Shown here piece after piece: positions 14,384 to 18,667 of a stretch of 18,667 nucleotides of DNA. Source of the stretch: Chloroflexota bacterium. Its GTDB lineage: Bacteria; Chloroflexota; Dehalococcoidia; SM23-28-2. Numbering within the stretch: position 1 is the stretch's first letter; each line of letters opens with the position of its first letter. The notes under the pieces are model-generated. The model had not been told where the DNA came from, searched no databases, and worked only from the letters and a program-made list of their open reading frames with translations. Both the position numbers and the translations under genes were made by a program. The DNA lies in the NCBI GenBank assembly GCA_030691665.1, contig JAUYDU010000148.1, forward strand, positions 1 to 18,667, read 5' to 3'.

Positions 14384-15472
14384 AGCCAACGCAAACAAGG
14401 GCGTGTGAGGGTGGCGGTGGTCGGTGTGGGTAACGTGGCACAACTGGCACATCTTCCCGTGCTGTCGGGCATGAGGGCCGCTACCATAGCGGCCGTCTGC
14501 GACACGGACCCCGAGCGGGCAAAGCGGGCCGCGGAGAGGTGGGGCGCCGGCCACGCCTGGACAGACTACGAGGCCATGCTCCGGGAAGAGGAGTTGGACC
14601 TGGTTGACGTTTGTACCCCGCCTGGAACGCACCTGCATATAGTGAAGAAGGCGCTGGAGCGCGGCATACCTTGCATTGTAGAGAAGCCGCTGACTGCGAC
14701 GCCCAGAGAGGCCGAGGAGATGGCACACCTGGCCCAGAAGAGCGGCCGGGTGTTCCCCCTCTACAACCTTTCGGTGATGCCGTGTCTGCGCCAGGCCAGC
14801 GCGCTGGTGGAAAGGGGCGCCATCGGAGAGGTAGTGGGCGTGGATATCAAGGGCGAGTGGGACCTGTCCGACATACTATCCGATGCCGGACACTGGGCAC
14901 ACAGGCTCCAGGGCGGTGTCTTCGGCGAGTCGATACCGCACCTGACGATGGTGCTGGCCCAGTTCATGGGCAGCGTGGACCGCGTCGCCGCTATCACCGC
15001 TCGCCTATCACCGAACGGGCATGTGTCCGGTGACCAGCTACGAGTGGTGGTGGCGAACAAGACCAGCCTTGGAAGCATCGCCCTGTCTCTGACCGCGCCA
15101 ACTAGTCGCTTCATGGTGGACATCACTGGCGCCAGGGGCAGCCTTTCCATCGACGGCAACTCTCAGGCGGTGGTGCGGCGGGGCGTGGTTAGGCACCCCT
15201 CAGACGCGCTGGCCCGCGGGGGCGAGGCGCTGAATGATGTCCGGTCGCGAGCTTGGGCCTTGGCGTGGACGGGGCTCAACTACGCCATAGGGCGCTACCG
15301 CCCGTGGGTTTACGGGCACCAGTACCTGCTAGAGCGTGCCGTGCAAGCCGTGCTCTCGGGAGCTGAGTACCCGCTCCGGCTGGAGACCGCAGTGGAGGCC
15401 ATAAAGTACGACGAAGCCATCCTTTCGCAGGTCCCTACCAGCACGGCAGCGGGGCCAGACGGCGACTCCTAA
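14378..15472 (+). CDS. Gfo/Idh/MocA-family oxidoreductase (third, distant member)
   Basis: This 364-residue protein has the Rossmann motif VRVAVVGVGNVAQLAHLPVL (10-29), DVCTPPGTHL (77-86) and the family signature VEKPLT (101-106). The C-terminal domain differs clearly from the other two family members: ESIPHLTMVLAQFMGSV replaces the GGG..D.G.H block, and a C-terminal region (RAWALAWTGLNYAIGRYRPW) appears that the others lack. It therefore acts on a different substrate. Such proteins are common in sugar-nucleotide and glycan gene clusters; the reaction is not predictable. The TTG start is backed by GGAGGTGA seven bases upstream. The 234-nt gap and the transposase scrap before it suggest it is transcribed separately or was brought next to the operon by rearrangement. 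Confidence 0.9.
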   Translation: MESQRKQGRVRVAVVGVGNVAQLAHLPVLSGMRAATIAAVCDTDPERAKRAAERWGAGHAWTDYEAMLREEELDLVDVCTPPGTHLHIVKKALERGIPCIVEKPLTATPREAEEMAHLAQKSGRVFPLYNLSVMPCLRQASALVERGAIGEVVGVDIKGEWDLSDILSDAGHWAHRLQGGVFGESIPHLTMVLAQFMGSVDRVAAITARLSPNGHVSGDQLRVVVANKTSLGSIALSLTAPTSRFMVDITGARGSLSIDGNSQAVVRRGVVRHPSDALARGGEALNDVRSRAWALAWTGLNYAIGRYRPWVYGHQYLLERAVQAVLSGAEYPLRLETAVEAIKYDEAILSQVPTSTAAGPDGDS

Positions 15473-15740
15473 ACGAAGGCGGCCTCGCACAGGCGTCAGG
15501 GAGACGCATGGGTAGAGAATGGCGGAGTAGACCGACTCAGTGTGCTGAACCGCGCCGATCCTGTGGGCCGAGCCTAAAAACTCCCTCCGCGCCTGCTCCC
15601 CCTCCGGCGTGTGGGGGAGGTCGTCTGAAGGGATGTTACTCTGAATGTCAATGAGAAGGGCCAGTTCGATACCGCTTGAGGCAATAGCCTGCGGAAGACC
15701 GTGTGGGTGCAACCTCTCAGCCGCTGTCGCTCACGAGCTG
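15473..15740 (-). pseudogene. Protein-like minus-strand remnant of unknown family
   Basis: Between the third oxidoreductase and the membrane-protein gene, the minus strand is open from a TTG at 15712 and reads HPHGLPQAIASSGIELALL, then IDIQSNIPSDDLPHTPEGE and QARREFLGSAHRIGAVQH. The residue mix and codon pattern look like genuine protein, unlike other frames here. The frame continues to 15329 but beyond about 15480 it only mirrors the oxidoreductase gene. There is no ribosome-binding site and I do not recognise the family. Most likely it is a piece of a broken gene; a small intact gene or chance is possible. An inverted repeat CTCCCCC/GGGGGAG (15596-15619) falls inside it. Confidence 0.3.
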
Positions 15741-15793
15741 GCAGCCGTGGCTGCGTCGGGGCCCGAGGCTCCTATTTCCGTAGGGCAGAGCCC

Positions 15794-17551
15794 ATGAGCG
15801 CTGAACTCCCTACGGTTGCCACTTTCCCTGACCGCCGTCCTGGTCCACCAGAAGGGGTGCGAGCCCGCCGGGGATGGATCTCGCGGTCTACGGAGATCTC
15901 GCTGATCCTCACCCTGGTCGCTACAGTCGTGGGCGTACTCAGTCTCATGGGAGCGGAACGCACCATTGGATTCCTCGGGGTGATTCACAGTTTCCCCTTG
16001 AGCTTCTTCCTCGCGCTAGCCTTGCTCACGGTAGCGGCAGTCATCCTCTGGTTCTCTCCCAAGGGGAATGCGGGGCTCTCCCTTTGTCAGTGGTTGTTGC
16101 TTAATGCCGCCTTTTGGCTGGCTCCCTTGGTCTTTGGCGATTGGGTCCCTGGGGGGTTCCACGCCTATGAGTTCTTTGGCTTTACCGACTACATAATCCG
16201 GGAAGGACACGTTCAACCAGATCTGGGACAACTGTGGTATCACAACTGGCCCGGGTTTTTCATTCAATCTGCAATATTGATGCAAGTGCTGGGAATAGAC
16301 AGTCCCGATATGTTCATAAGACTAGCACCCTTTGCCGTACAGGTTGCCTATCTGGGCGGATTGTACCTATTCTTTCGGAACACCCTTGGGAGCAAGTATT
16401 GCTGGATCGGGCTGTGGCTGTTTGCCCTGGGGAACTGGCAACAGCACAATGCGTGGCTGCCGCAAGCCTATGTCCTCGCGCTGTTCTTTGTCATCCTAGC
16501 GCTGTTTACCAAGCCCCGCCTATGGCGGAGGGGCGACCTCAGCTCAGCGGGCCATTGGCTCGTAGCCTATCTGCTTGTTGCCGCAATCGTCGTATCCCAC
16601 ATGTTGACTGCCCTGGTGACCCTCAGTATGATGGGTGCACTCTATCTAGCTAGAAGATATGTAATAGGTGTATTCATCCTTCTTGCTCTTGTCACAGCCA
16701 CTTCGTGGATGCTCTATAGCGCAACAGTCTTCTTTGAAGCGAACGTGCCTTTCTATGCAGCGGTTGTATCCCAACTGATCGAGAAGCTTCTAGAAGGCAT
16801 CTTCCTAGTCTTGCTCAGCCCCACCGCGGCCGGAAGTGAATCGCACCAATTAGTGGCGACGCTGAGAGTGCTACTTATGGGGCTGGTTTTCGGCATTGGT
16901 GTGGTTGGAGCCGCCATCAGCCTCAGGTCCGGGAAAAACAGAACTACAGACCTTACGGTCCTGGCCTTGGGGATCGGGATTTGCAGCTTGGCGGCTACTG
17001 TGGGATTCCTCAGCGGGGGCGTTCTTGTGCGCCTTTATACCTTTGTCCTGCCCCTGGTGGCCTACTTTGGGGCCAAGACCCTGGATGCTAAGGCTGTGAA
17101 ATGGGCGGTGGCGGTGGTGGTGTTCCTGGTGCTGGCAGGACCCTTGCGGATGGTGGCGCAGGGAGGCAATCAGATAATTGACTATATCCCCCCGGGCTAT
17201 GTTGAGGGGCTGAGTTTTTTCCATACCAACACGGCGGGTGGCACGGTCACAGAAGCACGGGCTCTGGCAGGGGACCCCTTCCCTTTTGGCGGCTTCAGAA
17301 ACCGGGAAAACTACGTGGTGGCCCGATATAAAGGGCTCTATTGGGAAGGCATCCTGGAGGCCATCTCCAGCGGAGAGATGGGAACTCCACCATCCTACGT
17401 TGTGACGTCAGACATCCTCGACCAGCCTGTTATGGAGTACCTCTCAGGTGATCCCGCCGTTGCTGAGAGGGTTGTGGCTGCGCTGGATGCCTCACCTAGC
17501 TCAAGGGTCTATGCAAACGGAACTATAACAATAACGCTGCTTGCGGAGTAG
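15794..17551 (+). CDS. Polytopic membrane protein, possibly a GT-C-type glycosyltransferase or polymerase
   Basis: This 585-residue protein has a short soluble N-terminus (1-33), about 11-13 hydrophobic segments between residues 34 and about 450, and a soluble C-terminal part (about 450-585) that includes IIDYIPPGYVEGLSFF and ENYVVARYKGLYWEGIL. The first large loop after the third segment has FHAYEFFGFTDYIIREGH and DLGQLWYHNWPGFFIQSA. An acidic residue pair in an early loop plus many membrane segments resembles GT-C transferases (ArnT/PMT-like), which use lipid-phosphate sugars on the outer face, but I see no diagnostic motif. Its place at the end of a glycan locus with a flippase fits a polymerase or transferase. 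ATG 15794 is preceded by GGGCAGAG; longer in-frame starts lack support. Membrane location is certain, function is inferred. Confidence 0.8.
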   Translation: MSAELPTVATFPDRRPGPPEGVRARRGWISRSTEISLILTLVATVVGVLSLMGAERTIGFLGVIHSFPLSFFLALALLTVAAVILWFSPKGNAGLSLCQWLLLNAAFWLAPLVFGDWVPGGFHAYEFFGFTDYIIREGHVQPDLGQLWYHNWPGFFIQSAILMQVLGIDSPDMFIRLAPFAVQVAYLGGLYLFFRNTLGSKYCWIGLWLFALGNWQQHNAWLPQAYVLALFFVILALFTKPRLWRRGDLSSAGHWLVAYLLVAAIVVSHMLTALVTLSMMGALYLARRYVIGVFILLALVTATSWMLYSATVFFEANVPFYAAVVSQLIEKLLEGIFLVLLSPTAAGSESHQLVATLRVLLMGLVFGIGVVGAAISLRSGKNRTTDLTVLALGIGICSLAATVGFLSGGVLVRLYTFVLPLVAYFGAKTLDAKAVKWAVAVVVFLVLAGPLRMVAQGGNQIIDYIPPGYVEGLSFFHTNTAGGTVTEARALAGDPFPFGGFRNRENYVVARYKGLYWEGILEAISSGEMGTPPSYVVTSDILDQPVMEYLSGDPAVAERVVAALDASPSSRVYANGTITITLLAE

Positions 17552-17598
17552 TAGCCTGAGCATTAGGGAGTGTCATGGAATAACGGGCCTGTTTGTGT

Positions 17599-17610
17599 TA
17601 TACTTACAGG
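17599..17610 (+). promoter_or_regulatory. Possible -10 box of the ISAzo13-type transposase gene
   Basis: TATACT (17599-17604) lies six bases before the GTG at 17611, the same spacing as the predicted leaderless promoter at 2984-3013. No good -35 box is found 16-19 bp upstream, so this is tentative. The bases just before it (gggagtgtcatggaataacg, 17566-17585) may include the element's left terminal repeat. Confidence 0.3.
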
Positions 17611-18667
17611 GTGATCGACGTAGAAGGCATACGGGGCCGGTATCGAGTTCTTGCACACCTTGTGGATGAGCGCGTGCGGCGGCTGGCGCTGGCTGCTGAG
17701 GCGGTGGCGATCGGGCGTGGTGGCCAGGCGGCGGTGGCCCGGGCGCTGGGCGTGTCGCCACGGAGCATCCGCCGCGGGATGAGAGAGTTGACGGACCCAG
17801 GCCGGGGAGTTGAGAAGGGCCGCATCCGCCGCGTAGGAGGGGGCCGCAAGCGCACGGTGGAGCATGATCCCAAACTGCGCGAAGATTTGGAAAAACTGGT
17901 GGAGCCCACGACCCGCGGCGACCCGGAGTCACCCCTGCGGTGGACCTGCAAGAGCGTGCGGAAGCTGGCGGAGGAACTGCGGCGCCAGGGGCACCAGACC
18001 AGCCATCGGATCGTGGCGGAGTTGCTCCATGAACTGGGCTACAGTCTGCAAGCCAATCGGAAGACGCTTGAGGGCAGCGGGCATCCTGACCGCAACGCCC
18101 AGTTTGCCCACCTGAACCAGGCAGTCCAAATGCAACTCTCCCTTGGGGAGCCGGTAATCTCCGTGGACACGAAGAAGAAGGAATTGGTCGGTCCCTTCAA
18201 GAACGGCGGGCGTGAACTGCGCCCCAAAGGGCAGCCGGAAGAAGTGCTGGTGCATGACTTCCTGATCCCCGAGCTTGGCCGCGTCAGCCCCTATGGCGTC
18301 TACGATGTGGCCCAGAACGAGGCGTGGGTCAGCGTAGGGGTGGACCACGATACCGCAAGCTTTGCCGTCGAGAGCATCCGGCGCTGGTGGCGGAGCATGG
18401 GACAGGCACTTTACCCAGCTGCGACACGGTTGCGGATCACCGCCGATGCCGGCGGGAGCAATGGGTATCGACTGCGCTTGTGGAAGCTGGAGCTACAGAA
18501 GCTGGCGGACGAGACGGGGCTTGAGATGGCGGTGTGCCACTTCCCGCCGGGAACCAGCAAGTGGAACAAGATCGAGCACCGCTTGTTCTCCGCCATCAGC
18601 CAGAACTGGCGGGGGAAGCCGCTGGTGAGCCATGAGGTGGTGGTGAATCTGATCGGGTCGACCACGA
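17611..18667 (+). CDS. ISAzo13-family transposase (C-terminus outside window)
   Basis: The frame is open from GTG 17611 to the window end: 352 residues without a stop. Residues about 37-56 (GGQAAVARALGVSPRSIRRG) form a helix-turn-helix for DNA binding. The catalytic DDE set is visible as Asp186 (VISVDTKKKE), Asp279 (RITADAGGSNGYRLRLWK) and Glu322 (KWNKIEHRLFSAISQNW). FKNGGRELRPKGQPEEV and VHDFLIPELGRVSPYGVYD are strong ISAzo13-type blocks. The family is usually around 400 residues, so only the last part is missing. No frameshift is seen, so the gene may be intact and active. It starts 59 nt after the stop of the membrane-protein gene and marks the right border of the locus. Confidence 0.88.
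   Translation, partial: MIDVEGIRGRYRVLAHLVDERVRRLALAAEAVAIGRGGQAAVARALGVSPRSIRRGMRELTDPGRGVEKGRIRRVGGGRKRTVEHDPKLREDLEKLVEPTTRGDPESPLRWTCKSVRKLAEELRRQGHQTSHRIVAELLHELGYSLQANRKTLEGSGHPDRNAQFAHLNQAVQMQLSLGEPVISVDTKKKELVGPFKNGGRELRPKGQPEEVLVHDFLIPELGRVSPYGVYDVAQNEAWVSVGVDHDTASFAVESIRRWWRSMGQALYPAATRLRITADAGGSNGYRLRLWKLELQKLADETGLEMAVCHFPPGTSKWNKIEHRLFSAISQNWRGKPLVSHEVVVNLIGSTT

Larger units (their letters stand above)
17560..18667 (+). mobile_element. ISAzo13-like insertion sequence, right end outside window
   Basis: An apparently intact ISAzo13-type transposase gene, with an inferred left end in about 17560-17590, defines the element. The right end, its terminal inverted repeat and any target duplication lie beyond the window, so the left boundary is an estimate only. 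Confidence 0.6.

Noticed and set aside
15596..15619. CTCCCCC/GGGGGAG inverted repeat as a terminator
   Set aside because: It has no adjacent T-run and falls inside a protein-like minus-strand frame, so it is probably coincidental.
1..18667. CRISPR array or defence system
   Set aside because: No regularly spaced repeats, Cas, toxin-antitoxin or restriction genes are recognisable anywhere in the window.

Overview
The window holds a surface- or exopolysaccharide-type glycan locus of a moderately to strongly G+C-rich bacterium, bordered and interrupted by remnants of mobile DNA. A Chloroflexota-like (Dehalococcoidia-type) origin is my best guess. It rests on the small basic ORF with an LSPxRRxEIARxAAxARW motif, the large secreted propeller/Ig-like protein and the apparent leaderless promoter. 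This is inference only; there is no rRNA or other marker gene.

Layout: (1) 1-2977, minus strand: a very large secreted protein that runs off the left edge, preceded in the same reading frame by a 103-codon basic ORF with a recognisable small-protein motif and a good promoter 6 nt from its ATG. (2) About 3014-3719: no convincing intact gene; a probable N-terminal scrap of an IS21-type transposase and some palindromes. (3) 3720-15472, plus strand: a near-perfect sigma70-type promoter, then a flippase, a DPM1-like GT2, an SDR, a Gfo/Idh/MocA oxidoreductase, a frameshifted 3' fragment of a second DPM1-like GT2, another GT2, a sugar-nucleotide epimerase, a nucleotide-sugar dehydrogenase lacking the catalytic cysteine, a second Gfo/Idh/MocA paralogue, an FkbM methyltransferase, a GDP-6-deoxyhexose reductase-like SDR, an antisense transposase scrap, and a third Gfo/Idh/MocA protein. 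(4) 15473-17551: a gap with a protein-like minus-strand remnant, then a 585-residue polytopic membrane protein. (5) 17611 to the right edge: an ISAzo13-type transposase cut by the window end.

How the genes may work together: sugar nucleotides are remodelled in the cytoplasm by the two epimerase/reductases, the dehydrogenase, the SDR and the three Gfo/Idh/MocA enzymes. The two GT2 enzymes attach sugars, the FkbM enzyme may O-methylate the product, and the flippase exports the lipid-linked glycan. The large membrane protein could be a GT-C-type transferase or polymerase. Many genes overlap by 4-20 nt or are a few bases apart, which fits one or two operons. Base composition changes abruptly between blocks. 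Together with a gene fragment and transposase scraps at the joints, this suggests the locus was assembled by successive transfers.

Most interesting points: the Cys-to-Thr change in the dehydrogenase, paired by a 4-nt overlap with an oxidoreductase; the two diverged Gfo paralogues in blocks of different composition; the hidden GT fragment; the transposase-derived tail on the 13157-14143 reductase; and the in-frame joining of a small basic ORF to a secreted protein.
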